Shown: positions 27,873-37,892, counted from the first letter of the stretch. The stretch is DNA of 64,000 bases from Lachnospiraceae bacterium (GCA_900764695.1 CAAFOY010000084.1:29739-93738), one strand, 5' to 3'. Numbers and translations: made by a program. The notes: generated by a model from the letters alone, not told the origin.

Positions 27873-27910
27873 AATACTTTCCTCCCTTTTGAAGTATTAT
27901 GTGAGGTTTT
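27861..27910 (-). promoter_or_regulatory. Long hairpin covering the start of the DMT transporter gene, also a terminator for the arg operon
   Basis: On the minus strand, 27910-27892 pairs with 27879-27861 over 19 bp with a single G-U pair. The 12-base loop (27880-27891) contains GGGAGG, and the 3' arm contains the ATG (27872-27870) and first codons. The 3' arm ends GGGGTTTTATT, as in a terminator. It lies 8 bp after the argD stop. Confidence 0.75.
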
Positions 27911-27917
27911 GAAATTT

Positions 27918-29102
27918 TTATACTAATGACTTTCTTAATATTTCTATCATTTCATCAACATTTTCTTTTGTTATCGTAAGTGGTGGTACCATTCTTAATA
28001 CATCGCTTCCGGCTGAAATTACTAATAAACCATTTTCAATAGCCTTATTAACTGTATCTCCTACAGGTGTTGTAAGGACAAGTCCCTGCATAAATCCTTT
28101 TCCTCTTCTTGCAGTTACATTGTCAAAATCTTTAACTATTTCATCCAATTTTTCTTCCAAATATGGAGCAACTTCATTTACATTTTCTACGATTTTTTCT
28201 TCTTTAAATAAATCAAATACCGTAGAAACTGCTGCAGTAGCTAATGGATTTCCACCATATGTAGTTCCGTGATCTCCCGGTACTAACGAGTTACATGTTT
28301 TTTCTCCTGCAACAAATGCTCCAACAGGAACACCACAACCTAATGCTTTTGCTACTGTAACGATGTCCGGTTTTATTCCATAATGTTCATAAGCAAACAT
28401 TTTGCCTGTTCGTCCCATTCCACACTGAATTTCATCACAAATCATTATTATATCATTTTCATCACAAAGCTTTCTTATTCCTTTGATAAATTCTTCATCT
28501 GCAGGATATATTCCACCTTCGCCCTGAAGTGTTTCTAAAACAATCGCGCATGTTTTATCAGTTATTAATGACTCAACGCTTTCAAGATTGTTGTACTCAG
28601 CAAATTTTATTCCATCAATCATAGGTCCAAATGGTTCCTGATAATGTGCATTTCCTGTAACTGCCAACGCTCCTAATGTTCTTCCGTGAAAAGAATGGTT
28701 CATAGCTATAATTTCATGATTTGCATGACCGTCCCTGTCATACGCATATCTTTTAGCCATTTTTATAGCACCTTCAATTGCCTCTGTTCCACTATTTGTG
28801 AAAAACACTTTTTTAAGACCTGTTGCCTCAACAACTTTTTGTGCTGCTTCAATTGCCGGTACATTGTAATATAAATTAGAAGTGTGTATTACCTTGTCAA
28901 TCTGCGCTTTCAATGCATCATTATATTTTTTATTATTATATCCTAATGCAAATACAGCAATTCCTGCTGCAAAGTCCAAATATTTCTTTCCATTTACATC
29001 ATACAAATATACTCCGTCGCCTTTTTCTATTACAATTTTAAATCTGTTGTATGTATGTACTAAAAATTGCTCTGCTTTATCCATATATTCCTGAGCTGTC
29101 AT
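27918..29102 (-). CDS. argD: Acetylornithine aminotransferase
   Basis: About 394 residues from ATG 29102; an upstream ATG at 29135 is possible. It converts N-acetylglutamate-5-semialdehyde to N-acetylornithine using PLP. Visible features are LDFAAGIAV, FFTNSGTEAIEGAIKMAKRYA (cofactor phosphate binding), CDEIQCGMGRTG with the PLP Asp, and TVAKALGCGVPVGAF with the Schiff-base Lys. AAGGAG is only 2 bases from ATG 29102, closer than usual, so the start is not certain. Last arg gene of the argC-J-B-D order. Confidence 0.94.
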   Translation of the reverse strand: MTAQEYMDKAEQFLVHTYNRFKIVIEKGDGVYLYDVNGKKYLDFAAGIAVFALGYNNKKYNDALKAQIDKVIHTSNLYYNVPAIEAAQKVVEATGLKKVFFTNSGTEAIEGAIKMAKRYAYDRDGHANHEIIAMNHSFHGRTLGALAVTGNAHYQEPFGPMIDGIKFAEYNNLESVESLITDKTCAIVLETLQGEGGIYPADEEFIKGIRKLCDENDIIMICDEIQCGMGRTGKMFAYEHYGIKPDIVTVAKALGCGVPVGAFVAGEKTCNSLVPGDHGTTYGGNPLATAAVSTVFDLFKEEKIVENVNEVAPYLEEKLDEIVKDFDNVTARRGKGFMQGLVLTTPVGDTVNKAIENGLLVISAGSDVLRMVPPLTITKENVDEMIEILRKSLV

Positions 29103-29195
29103 TTCATTTCTCCTTGTATAAATATATTGCCACATCCTTTGATTGTTGGCTAATTATAGGAAATATTTATAGAAAAACTCTCTTCATTTTGTTTT

Positions 29196-30110
29196 CTATT
29201 CATTCCCAAATTTTTCCTGGTCATCTGCTAAAATAGCTGTTCCGATACCTTTATTTGTAAATATTTCAAGTAATAAGCAGTGTGGAATTCTTCCATCTAA
29301 AATATGTACTCGTGAAACGCCATTGTTAATAGCATTTATACAGTTATTAATCTTAGGAAGCATTCCTCCCTGAATAGTTCCATCCGCAATCAAATTTTTT
29401 GCTTCAGATACTGTCATTTCAGAAATAACTGTATTTGGATCATCCTTATCCATATAAACACCTTCTGTATCTGTAAGGAATGCCAATTTTTCTGCATTTA
29501 CTGCTTCTGCGATTGCACTTGCAGCATCATCAGCATTAATATTATATCCGTGGAAATCTTCATCCAATCCTATCGGACATACAATAGGAAGGAAATCCTT
29601 TTCTATCAAATCTAAAAGGATATCCGGATTTACCTTTGTTACTTCTCCTACATATCCAATATCTTCACCCTGTGAATATTTCTTTTTAACATTAAGCATG
29701 CCACCGTCTTTACCACTTATTCCGATTGCTTTTACGCCAAGCTGTTCCACAATCTGAACAAGTTGTTTATTTACTTTATTAAGGACCATTTCCGCAACTT
29801 CTAATGTATCTTCATCTGTTACTCTTAATCCGTTTATGAATTTTGGCTCCATTCCAAGCTTATTAACAAAACCGCTTATTGCTTTACCTCCACCATGAAC
29901 GATGATTGGCTTAAATCCTACTAATTTCAAAAGAGTAATATCCTGTATTACACTCTGCATAAAGTTTTCATCAAGCATAGCACTTCCGCCGTATTTAATA
30001 ACAATAATTTTTCTGCTAAATCTCTGAATATAAGGTAACGCTTCAATTAATACATTTCCTTTTTCAATCCATTTTTCCATCTCAAGTTCTTTTGATCCCT
30101 TCATAATCAT
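29196..30110 (-). CDS. argB: Acetylglutamate kinase
   Basis: 304 residues as drawn. Homologues usually begin at the MEKWIEKGN segment (ATG 30080, 294 residues), but the ribosome site (AAGGA) fits ATG 30110 better. It phosphorylates N-acetylglutamate. Motifs are [18 protein letters not shown] (substrate loop), [13 protein letters not shown] and GGMLPKI. The N-terminal [10 protein letters not shown] helix is the type associated with arginine-sensitive hexameric kinases, so feedback inhibition is likely. It sits between argJ and argD. Confidence 0.94.
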   Translation of the reverse strand: MIMKGSKELEMEKWIEKGNVLIEALPYIQRFSRKIIVIKYGGSAMLDENFMQSVIQDITLLKLVGFKPIIVHGGGKAISGFVNKLGMEPKFINGLRVTDEDTLEVAEMVLNKVNKQLVQIVEQLGVKAIGISGKDGGMLNVKKKYSQGEDIGYVGEVTKVNPDILLDLIEKDFLPIVCPIGLDEDFHGYNINADDAASAIAEAVNAEKLAFLTDTEGVYMDKDDPNTVISEMTVSEAKNLIADGTIQGGMLPKINNCINAINNGVSRVHILDGRIPHCLLLEIFTNKGIGTAILADDQEKFGNE

Positions 30111-30161
30111 GGCCTGCCTATCCTTCTTTCTCTATTCCTTTTTTTATTATTAATTGCTTTT

Positions 30162-31382
30162 TTAACTTCTGTAATCTGCATTAATTGATACATATTCATG
30201 AGTCAAATCACATCCCCATGCTGTTGCTTCACAATCTCCCATTTTCACATCAGCAATTGTTGTAACTTCAGGCTCTGACAAAATCTTTGTAGCCATCTTT
30301 TCACTGTAATCTGTTGCTCTACCATTTTCAACTATTTTTAATTTTCCAACTTTGCTTTCAAAATAAATATCTACACTATCAGGATTAAATTTAGCTGTTG
30401 AATATCCCATTGCACATAAGATTCTTCCCCAGTTTGCATCATGTCCGTAAATTGCTGCTTTTACAAGACTTGATGTAACTACAGATTTCGCTAATGTAAC
30501 TGCCTGTTCTTTTGATTCGCAGTTAATCATTTTTACTTCTAAAAGAGCTGTTGCCCCTTCACCGTCTCCTGCAATCTTCTTTGATAAAGTTACTGTTACT
30601 TCATGTAATGCTTCTACAAATTTATAATAGTCTTTGTTCTTTTCAGTAATCTTTTTATTTTCTGCTAATCCATTTGCAAGTAATAATACTGTATCATTTG
30701 TGGATGTATCTCCATCTACAGAAATCATGTTAAATGTATCTTTTATATCATTACTTAATGCTTCATATAATAAATCTTTTGAAATGTTAACATCGGTTGT
30801 AATAAATCCTAACATTGTACACATATTTGGATGAATCATTCCTGATCCTTTACACATACCACCAATTGTAACCTTCTTGCCACCTATCATTAATTCAACT
30901 GCTACTTCTTTTGGTACTGTATCTGTTGTCATTATTGCTTCCGCTGCCAAATGTCCACCTTCTAAACTTGCATCTAATGTAGGTACGAGCATTCCTATTC
31001 CGTTTACAATTTTATCCATAGGAAGCTGAGCTCCTATTACACCTGTAGATGCAACTAATACGCTTTCCTTGTTAATCCCAAGCATTGCTGCTGTTTCCTG
31101 TGCCATTTCTTCACAGTATTTCATGCCTTCTTCACCTGTGCATGCGTTAGCTACTCCGCTGTTACATACAACTGCCTGTGAAAATTCGTTTTCATATATC
31201 ATTTTCTGATCCCATTTTACGGGAGCTGCTTTTACCTGATTTGTTGTAAATGTTCCTGCTGCTGTACAAGGTACAACACTGTATATCATTGCCATGTCTT
31301 TTTTATCTTTTTTTATTCCTGCGTTTAAGCCCATTGCTGAAAAGCCCTGTGGTGCTGTTACGCCGCCTTTTATTTTCTTCAT
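30162..31382 (-). CDS. argJ: Bifunctional glutamate N-acetyltransferase/ornithine acetyltransferase
   Basis: 406 residues. It recycles the acetyl group from N-acetylornithine to glutamate. The proenzyme cleaves itself before a Thr; here the site reads MIHPNMCTMLGF, so Cys rather than the usual Ala precedes the nucleophilic Thr. Other features are GLNAGIKK near the start, TTDTVPKE, and NWGRILCAMGYS. TTGGAGGC precedes ATG 31382. No argA-type synthase is seen, consistent with a cyclic pathway. A 401-bp repeat region separates it from argC. Confidence 0.94.
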   Translation of the reverse strand: MKKIKGGVTAPQGFSAMGLNAGIKKDKKDMAMIYSVVPCTAAGTFTTNQVKAAPVKWDQKMIYENEFSQAVVCNSGVANACTGEEGMKYCEEMAQETAAMLGINKESVLVASTGVIGAQLPMDKIVNGIGMLVPTLDASLEGGHLAAEAIMTTDTVPKEVAVELMIGGKKVTIGGMCKGSGMIHPNMCTMLGFITTDVNISKDLLYEALSNDIKDTFNMISVDGDTSTNDTVLLLANGLAENKKITEKNKDYYKFVEALHEVTVTLSKKIAGDGEGATALLEVKMINCESKEQAVTLAKSVVTSSLVKAAIYGHDANWGRILCAMGYSTAKFNPDSVDIYFESKVGKLKIVENGRATDYSEKMATKILSEPEVTTIADVKMGDCEATAWGCDLTHEYVSINADYRS

Positions 31383-31402
31383 TATATTGCCTCCAAATTT
31401 TA

Positions 31403-31762
31403 CATCTGCTTCGCAGATTCCATCTCGCTGTGTTTACATTTGTGATTCCCTGACTTTCGCCATTCTTTTCACATCGTCTCTTCGTTCCGATGTGCAACAC
31501 GGCTTTCGCCGTGCTTCTCTAACCATACAAAACATATTGTTTGCAAGCTAGCTTGCCCTTTTGATTATCCATATTCAGCTCGATTCCAGTTGCTTTGCAA
31601 CTTTCATCTCGCTGTGTTTACATTTGTGATTCCCCGGCTTTCGCCATTCTTTTCACATCGTCTCTTCGTTCCGATGTACAACACGGCTTTCGCCGTGCTT
31701 CTCTAACCATACAAAACATATTGTTTGCAAGCTAGCTTGCCCAATATGTTTTGTATGGTTAG
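31403..31762. repeat. Duplicated serial-hairpin element between argC and argJ
   Basis: Two direct copies, 31421-31558 and 31605-31742, 138 bp each and 184 bp apart, differ at three positions. Each carries several small perfect hairpins: CACGGC/GCCGTG (16 bp in all), GCAAGC/GCTTGC and CGATGTG/CACATCG. On the minus strand several loops read GAAA. A variable hairpin (ATCTGC-TTC-GCAGAT at 31404-31418; AGTTGC-TTT-GCAACT at 31588-31602) precedes each copy. The copy next to argC ends in a 21-bp perfect stem (31703-31723 with 31742-31762); the other copy lacks the second arm. This fills the 401-bp gap, and no credible gene is present. Confidence 0.8.
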
Positions 31763-31783
31763 TAGAATGGCGATAAGTTGTAC

Positions 31784-32824
31784 TTATGGGAACATTGGTA
31801 CTTGTTGTAAGCCTTCGTTTTCCGGTAATCCAAATATTATATTCATGTTTTGGACTGCCTGGCCTGCTGCTCCTTTTATGAGGTTGTCAAGGGCTCCCAT
31901 CATTATGATTCGTCCTGTTCTTTCATCTATTTTGAAGCTTACATCTACATAATTGCTTCCTTCTACCCATCTTGTTTCAGGTGGTGTTTCGTTTTCTAAT
32001 ACTCTTATAAACTGTTCTTTTTTATAATATTTATCGTAAACTGCTTTTACTTCTTCATATGCAACTTCTTTTTTGAGATTTGCGTATGCAGTTACTAATA
32101 TTCCTCTCTGCATTGGTACTAAGTGTGGTGTGAAGTTTATAAGCACTTCTTCGCCTGCAGCATATCCTAACTGCTCTTCTATTTCAGGTGTGTGTCTGTG
32201 TGTTCCTACACCATAAGCTTTTATGTTTTCATTTACTTCGCAAAATAAGTTTGGAACTTTTGCTCCTCTTCCTGCTCCTGACGTTCCTGATTTAGCATCT
32301 ATAATAATTGATTTTGGATCAATTAATCCTTCTTTTACCATAGGATATATTGACAAAATGCTACATGTAGTGTAACATCCCGGATTTGCAATCAATCTTG
32401 CTCCCTTTGTCTTTTCCCTATTTATTTCACATAATCCATAAACAGCTTCATCTATAAATTCAGGACTTTTGTGTTCTATCTTGTACCATTTTTCATAAGT
32501 AGCAACATCCTTAATTCGGAAGTCTGCACTTAAATCTATAATCTTTACCTTATTTAATATTTCTTCATTAACTAATGATGAACATAATCCCTGTGGTGTT
32601 GCCGTAAATATTACATCTACTTTATCTGCCAACTCTTCTATATTGTCATCCAGACATTTTTCATCAACTATCTCAAACATATTCGCAAATACGTCTGCAT
32701 ATTTCTTATCTATATAGCTTCTTGAGCCATACCATACAACCTCTGCATCTTTATGCTGCTGAAGCAATCTTACTATTTCTACTCCCGCATATCCTGTAGC
32801 ACCTATGATTCCTACTTTTATCAT
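31784..32824 (-). CDS. argC: N-acetyl-gamma-glutamyl-phosphate reductase
   Basis: 346 residues. It makes N-acetylglutamate semialdehyde with NADPH. The nucleotide-binding start is GIIGATGYAGVEIVRLL, the catalytic Cys is residue 150 in NPGCYTT, and THRHTPEIEEQL and TPHLVPMQRGI are family segments. AGGAGG precedes ATG 32824. First gene of the minus-strand arg operon, divergent from argG. Confidence 0.95.
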   Translation of the reverse strand: MIKVGIIGATGYAGVEIVRLLQQHKDAEVVWYGSRSYIDKKYADVFANMFEIVDEKCLDDNIEELADKVDVIFTATPQGLCSSLVNEEILNKVKIIDLSADFRIKDVATYEKWYKIEHKSPEFIDEAVYGLCEINREKTKGARLIANPGCYTTCSILSIYPMVKEGLIDPKSIIIDAKSGTSGAGRGAKVPNLFCEVNENIKAYGVGTHRHTPEIEEQLGYAAGEEVLINFTPHLVPMQRGILVTAYANLKKEVAYEEVKAVYDKYYKKEQFIRVLENETPPETRWVEGSNYVDVSFKIDERTGRIIMMGALDNLIKGAAGQAVQNMNIIFGLPENEGLQQVPMFP

Positions 32825-32897
32825 AACAGCCTCCTCTATTTATTCGGTAAAAAACTAACTAAATTCTATAATTACCTATTTAATTGCCGTAACTTTT

Positions 32898-32926
32898 ATT
32901 TTAATCCTTTCCTTTATATATGTCAA
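32898..32926 (-). promoter_or_regulatory. Candidate argC promoter (proximal)
   Basis: On the minus strand, TTGACA and TAAAAT are separated by 17 bases, giving a leader of roughly 65 bases before argC. Confidence 0.55.
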
Positions 32927-33003
32927 AGATTGGTTACTGTAATCCTATCTTTTCTTATTAAAGATATAAATTTATTAATTTCTCTTTCTTTTGTCCGTGG
33001 TTC

Positions 33004-33032
33004 AGTATACATCTTTTATGTATATTATGCAA
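33004..33032 (-). promoter_or_regulatory. Candidate distal argC promoter with overlapping palindrome
   Basis: On the minus strand, TTGCAT and TATACT are separated by 17 bases. A perfect palindrome, TATACAT-CTTTT-ATGTATA (33006-33024), covers the -10 and spacer and is a plausible operator. Confidence 0.5.
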
Positions 33033-33078
33033 TATATTCTTTAAATTTTGCATAAAACAGCTCATTTTTAATTTTATC

Positions 33079-33107
33079 TTGCATTTTATACATCATTGTT
33101 GTATAGT
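33079..33107 (+). promoter_or_regulatory. argG promoter with ARG-box-like motif
   Basis: TTGCAT and TATAGT are separated by 17 bases, 34 bases before the argG start. The segment TTGCATTTTATACATCA closely matches TTGCATAATATACATAA of the opposing promoter. The shared TGCAT-N3-ATACA core resembles the ArgR box TGNAT-N4-ATNCA, one base shorter. Confidence 0.55.
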
Positions 33108-33140
33108 ATCAGATAGTAAAAATATTAATGGAGGAATCAC

Positions 33141-34367
33141 ATGAAAGAGAAAGTTGTTTTAGCATACTCAGGTGGACTTGATACTACTGCTATCATCCCT
33201 TGGTTAAAAGAAAATTATAATTATGATGTAGTTTGCTGTTGTGTAGACTGTGGACAGGGTGAAGAATTAGATGGTCTTGAAGAAAGAGCCAAATATTCAG
33301 GTGCTACTAAATTATATATAGAAGACATTACAGATGAATTTTGCGATGACTATATTGTTCCTTGCGTTCAGGCTGACGCCGTATATGAAAACAAGTACTT
33401 ATTAGGTACTTCAATGGCTCGTCCGGGCATTGCAAAGAGATTAGTTGAAATTGCAAGAAAAGAAGGTGCTGTTGCTATTTGCCACGGTGCTACAGGTAAA
33501 GGTAATGACCAGATTCGTTTCGAGCTTAGTATCAAAGCTTTAGCTCCTGACATTAAGATTATTGCTCCTTGGAGAGATGATAAGTGGAAAATGGATTCTC
33601 GTGAAGCTGAAATTGAATATTGTAAAGCTCATGGAATTGACCTTCCATTTGGTACAGATCAAAGTTACAGCCGTGACAGAAACTTATGGCACATCAGCCA
33701 TGAAGGCTTAGAATTAGAAGATCCTGCAAATGAGCCAAACTATGAACATCTTTTAGTTTTAGGTGTTTCTCCTGAAAAGGCACCTGATGAACCTGAATAT
33801 GTTACAATGACATTTGAAAAGGGTGTTCCTACTTCAGTTAACGGAAAGCAGATGAAAGTTTCTGACATCATTCGTGAATTAAACCGTCTTGGTGGAAAGC
33901 ACGGAATTGGAATTATCGATATCGTTGAAAACCGTGTAGTTGGTATGAAATCACGGGGTGTTTATGAAACTCCAGGTGGAACAATTCTTATGGAAGCTCA
34001 CAGACAGCTTGAAGAATTAGTTCTTGACCGTGCTACAATGGAAACAAAGAAAGATATGGGCAACAAGTTAGCTCAGATTGTATACGAAGGAAAATGGTTT
34101 ACTCCTCTTCGTGAAGCAGTTCAGGCATTTGTTGAATCAACTCAGGAATATGTTACAGGTGAAGTTAAATTCAAACTTTACAAAGGAAACATTATTAAAG
34201 CCGGAACAACTTCTCCATATTCATTATATAATGAAAGTCTTGCATCATTTACAACAGGTGATTTATATGACCATCATGACGCTGACGGATTTATTACTTT
34301 ATTTGGCTTACCATTAAAAGTAAGAGCTATGAAAATGCAGGAATTAGAAAAAAATAACAATAAATAA
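33141..34367 (+). CDS. argG: Argininosuccinate synthase
   Basis: 408 residues. It joins citrulline and aspartate using ATP. The PP-loop is [16 protein letters not shown] at the start. [13 protein letters not shown] and [15 protein letters not shown] are family signatures. ATGGAGGAATC precedes ATG 33141. It is divergent from the argC operon and ends in its own terminator; no argH follows. Confidence 0.96.
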   Translation: MKEKVVLAYSGGLDTTAIIPWLKENYNYDVVCCCVDCGQGEELDGLEERAKYSGATKLYIEDITDEFCDDYIVPCVQADAVYENKYLLGTSMARPGIAKRLVEIARKEGAVAICHGATGKGNDQIRFELSIKALAPDIKIIAPWRDDKWKMDSREAEIEYCKAHGIDLPFGTDQSYSRDRNLWHISHEGLELEDPANEPNYEHLLVLGVSPEKAPDEPEYVTMTFEKGVPTSVNGKQMKVSDIIRELNRLGGKHGIGIIDIVENRVVGMKSRGVYETPGGTILMEAHRQLEELVLDRATMETKKDMGNKLAQIVYEGKWFTPLREAVQAFVESTQEYVTGEVKFKLYKGNIIKAGTTSPYSLYNESLASFTTGDLYDHHDADGFITLFGLPLKVRAMKMQELEKNNNK

Positions 34368-34380
34368 TTAATTAAAATTT

Positions 34381-34415
34381 AAAAGCCTGACAATAGATTG
34401 ATTGTCAGGCTTTTT
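34381..34415 (+). terminator. Terminator of argG
   Basis: 14-bp perfect stem around GCCTGACAAT/ATTGTCAGGC, loop of 6, then TTTTT. It begins 14 bases after the stop. Confidence 0.85.
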
Positions 34416-34554
34416 GTCTTTCCTTTTTTTACATTTTATAGTAAAATGGTCTTTGTGTTTAACTATTATTATTGTTAGTTATTACGGTGATTTTATTACT
34501 TTTTACCAATCACCCGATTTTACAGATAAAAGATAATAAAAAGGATAATAAATT

Positions 34555-35019
34555 ATGAAAGTAAAAGATTCAATTATTGTTATCCGCAAGGCTATTTTGT
34601 GCCATATAAAAAATCCCGAAATAAGGCAGTTTCTATATGGTCTTTTAAGTTATGAAATGATATCATACGTCTTTTTTGGCGTATTTACAGCTATTATAGA
34701 TTATTGTGTTTATGCATTTTTGTCTGTTCTTGGAATAAACGTTATGTTTTCAAATGCATTGTCATGGTTGTGTGCCGTGATATTTTCATTCTCGACTAAC
34801 AGACGATGGGTTTTTAAAATGGGTTTTGATAATATTAAGGATGTTTTACATTCCTTTAATAAATTTGTGTGTGCAAGATTTGCCACCCTTATCATGACTG
34901 AAGTAATGTTATTAATAGCACAGTTTGCGGCTTTCAATATATATCGTACTAAGATATTTGCCATGGTTTTAACGGTAATTATCAATTACATAATAAGTAA
35001 ATTATTTATTTTTAAGTAA
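34555..35019 (+). CDS. GtrA-family membrane protein
   Basis: 154 residues with four hydrophobic helices. Typical GtrA features are FFGVFTAIIDYCVYAFL in the first helix and FSTNRRWVFK after the second. GtrA proteins are thought to flip polyprenyl-phosphate-linked sugars across the membrane. It lies 75 bp before a YfhO-type GT-C gene on the same strand; in Bacillus-type systems YfhO uses such lipid-linked sugars to decorate lipoteichoic acid. The lipid-sugar synthase (CsbB-like) is not in the window. Confidence 0.88.
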   Translation: MKVKDSIIVIRKAILCHIKNPEIRQFLYGLLSYEMISYVFFGVFTAIIDYCVYAFLSVLGINVMFSNALSWLCAVIFSFSTNRRWVFKMGFDNIKDVLHSFNKFVCARFATLIMTEVMLLIAQFAAFNIYRTKIFAMVLTVIINYIISKLFIFK

Positions 35020-35093
35020 AGCGGACTTATATTTATATCGGTTCGTGTTTACATTAATATATAATGAATTGAGGATGTTTAAGGAGAATAAAA

Positions 35094-37892
35094 ATGAACA
35101 AGAAAAATTTTTCAATCTCAAAATGGTTCGATGAAAACAAGTTATATTTGCTTGCTTTTATTTTGCCTGTAATTTCAATGTTATTTGTTTACTACTTTAA
35201 GGATGTCTATCCTTTTGGAGACCAAATGTACCTTCGTAGTGACTGTTATCATCAGTATGCACCTTACTTAGATATTTTAAAAGAAAAATTATCTTCCGGT
35301 GGCAGCCTTCTTTATACCTGGGAAATTGGTGGTGGTATGAACTTTGTAGCTCTTGCGGCTTACTATCTTGCAAGTCCGTTCAATCTCTTAGTTTTATTTT
35401 TACCGGGAACAATTTCAGATGCAGTAAGTTTCTTTATTATTGCTAAAATGGGACTTGCCGGTTTTTCAGCTGCATACTATCTTTCAAAAAGATTTGGTAA
35501 TAAAGACTTAAGCGTTGTGATATTTAGTATGCTTTATGCTTTATCAGCATATTTTGCAGCTTTTAGTTGGAACATTATGTGGCTTGACTGTATGTTCCTT
35601 CTTCCATTTATTATGCTTGGACTTGAAAGACTTGTTAATGAAGGAAAATGTAAAATGTACTGCATTTCTCTTGCTTTAACAATTTTTTCTAATTACTATA
35701 TAGCAATTATGTTATGTATTTACAGTGTTTTATACTTCATTTACTTATCATTAGTTCGTAATTTTGATGAAGAAATAAATAAAGTTAAATCTCACCTTAT
35801 TGCAATTAAAGATTTTGCTTTATATTCATTATTAGCAGGTGGACTTGCAGCATGCGTTGTTCTTCCTGAATATTTTAACCTTTTAACAACAAAATCTGCT
35901 GACTCAAGTTTTCCTGAAAAACTTGAAGAATATTTTTCAGTATTATATATGTTATTCAGATCGTTATTTGCAATTCCGGTTGCAGATTTAAAGTATCCAC
36001 ATGACCCTAATATCTACTGTTCTATCATAGTATTTATTTTGGTTCCATTATTTGTAATCTGCAAAAAAATTAATATCAAAGAGCGAATTGGCAAAACAGC
36101 TTTAGCTTTAATTTTCCTTTTAAGCTTTAGTTTTAATATTCCAAACTACATATGGCATGGATTCCATTTTCCAAACAGCCTTCCATGTAGAGAATCATTT
36201 ATTTACATTTTTCTTATTGTAACTATGGCATATGAAGCATTTTTACATATAAGAGAAATAAATGGAAAACATTTAGCCGCTACTTTTGCAGGCTCTGCTT
36301 TATTAATTCTTGTATTAGAAGAATTGTTCAAGAATGCTGACTTTTTCAGTGATTTAGTAATAACAACAGACATTACAAAAATAATTTACACAAGTTTATT
36401 ATTCCTTGTTATTTACGTTGTACTTATTGCATTGTATAAATATCATGAGAACAAATCATTTATAATTTCCTATTTAATTGGATCTATTATTTTCATAGAA
36501 TTGATACTTAATTTTACTATTACAGGTATTCCAAGTACTTCTAACAGGGATGCTTATGTTGAAAGTAACGAAGCCTTCAAGCAGTTAAATGAAGCTGCAA
36601 AGAAAGATGCTGACGCTGATGGAGTTAAGTTCTATAGAAGTGAACAGTTATCACATAGAACACGTAATGATGGAGCATTGTTCAAATACAATAGTATTTC
36701 TACTTTCTCATCTGTATCATCCGCAGCTATTCAGGATTACTTTACTTCTATCGGATTACAGACATCATTTAACGCTTATTCATCATATGGAATTACTCCA
36801 CTTACAGCAGCTTTATTCTCATTAAGATATGAATACTCTACCGGTGATACTTCTTTCCCTTCAGAAAGTTCACTTTTATCATCAGCAAGTTATATGGCTG
36901 ATGGAAATAATCAGACAACACTTAATATTTATAAATATGAAAAGAGTCTTCCTCTTGGATTTGTAATTAACTCAAGTACAATGTCTGAATGGGATTTATC
37001 AGGTAGTGACCCATTTACAATTCAAAACAGTTTTGTAACTACAGCTATTAGCGGTGGCAGTACAATATTCCATAAAATTCAGTCAGACAGTACAGCTTCA
37101 TTTACTGCAGAATTTGCTCCAAGCGACGGAACAGATAATAATATTCCAACTGTCACACCGTCAAGTTTGGATGTATATTTCTACTGTCCTACACCTGCTG
37201 AAACTTTAAATGCCAATATTACTACACCTGATGGTGTTACAACATCACAATCTTTCTCATCAACTCAGCAGAATTATATCTGCCATATCGGTACCGTTGA
37301 GAAAGGAAGCACAATTACAATTACAGCCGGAGATGGTTCTGCAATTTCCGAATGCTATGGTTATGCTTTTGACAGTGATGCATGGGCTGTTGATTATGAA
37401 TTATTAAATTCTCAGCCATACACTATCGAATCATTTAAAGATACTAAAATTGAAGGTTCTGTAACTGCTGCATCAAGCGGATTACTTTACACTTCAATCC
37501 CATATGACAAAGGTTGGTCAGTATATGTTGACGGGAACAAAGTAAAACCTATTGCTATATGTTCCGGCTCATTAATGGGTGTTTATGTATCACAGGGAAC
37601 ACACTCCGTTACATTTAAATATACACCTAGTGGATTTGTTTACGGAATACTTATTTCACTTGTATCATTGTTAATTCTTTTAGCTCTTATATTTAAGAAA
37701 AAATTAATTGCATTAATAAAGAAAGAATCTATAAACGGCAATGGCAGCAAGAGCAAAAAAGATAATGCCAAAAGTAATAATTCTAAAATTAAAAATGAAA
37801 GTATAAATACAAATAGTAATAAAAATAAACAGAAAGAAATAACTTCTGAAAACAATGCTACAGATAATAATCCTAAAGCTTCTGAGCATTAA
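35094..37892 (+). CDS. YfhO-family GT-C membrane glycosyltransferase
   Basis: 932 residues. About 12 helices in the N-terminal 480 residues, with FGDQMYLRSDCYHQYAPY in the first outside loop (acidic residues as in GT-C active sites) and AFSWNIMWLDCMFLLP, both family hallmarks. A long extracellular beta-rich domain (about 490-850) with IPYDKGWSVYVDGNKV follows, then a last helix (GILISLVSLLILLALIF) and a cytoplasmic tail of about 60 residues made almost only of Lys, Asn, Ser and Glu. It probably transfers a sugar onto a cell-wall polymer. AAGGAGAAT precedes ATG 35094. Confidence 0.9.
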   Translation: MNKKNFSISKWFDENKLYLLAFILPVISMLFVYYFKDVYPFGDQMYLRSDCYHQYAPYLDILKEKLSSGGSLLYTWEIGGGMNFVALAAYYLASPFNLLVLFLPGTISDAVSFFIIAKMGLAGFSAAYYLSKRFGNKDLSVVIFSMLYALSAYFAAFSWNIMWLDCMFLLPFIMLGLERLVNEGKCKMYCISLALTIFSNYYIAIMLCIYSVLYFIYLSLVRNFDEEINKVKSHLIAIKDFALYSLLAGGLAACVVLPEYFNLLTTKSADSSFPEKLEEYFSVLYMLFRSLFAIPVADLKYPHDPNIYCSIIVFILVPLFVICKKINIKERIGKTALALIFLLSFSFNIPNYIWHGFHFPNSLPCRESFIYIFLIVTMAYEAFLHIREINGKHLAATFAGSALLILVLEELFKNADFFSDLVITTDITKIIYTSLLFLVIYVVLIALYKYHENKSFIISYLIGSIIFIELILNFTITGIPSTSNRDAYVESNEAFKQLNEAAKKDADADGVKFYRSEQLSHRTRNDGALFKYNSISTFSSVSSAAIQDYFTSIGLQTSFNAYSSYGITPLTAALFSLRYEYSTGDTSFPSESSLLSSASYMADGNNQTTLNIYKYEKSLPLGFVINSSTMSEWDLSGSDPFTIQNSFVTTAISGGSTIFHKIQSDSTASFTAEFAPSDGTDNNIPTVTPSSLDVYFYCPTPAETLNANITTPDGVTTSQSFSSTQQNYICHIGTVEKGSTITITAGDGSAISECYGYAFDSDAWAVDYELLNSQPYTIESFKDTKIEGSVTAASSGLLYTSIPYDKGWSVYVDGNKVKPIAICSGSLMGVYVSQGTHSVTFKYTPSGFVYGILISLVSLLILLALIFKKKLIALIKKESINGNGSKSKKDNAKSNNSKIKNESINTNSNKNKQKEITSENNATDNNPKASEH

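Larger units (their letters stand above)
32825..33140. other. 316-bp divergent arg control region (argC / argG)
   Basis: No gene. It holds the promoters listed separately. The argC leader is AT-rich without a T-box or recognisable riboswitch. Confidence 0.7.

Noticed and set aside
31250..31551. Short open frames on both strands across the argJ start and the repeat region
   Set aside because: They run through the hairpin repeat and differ between its copies; no coding signature.
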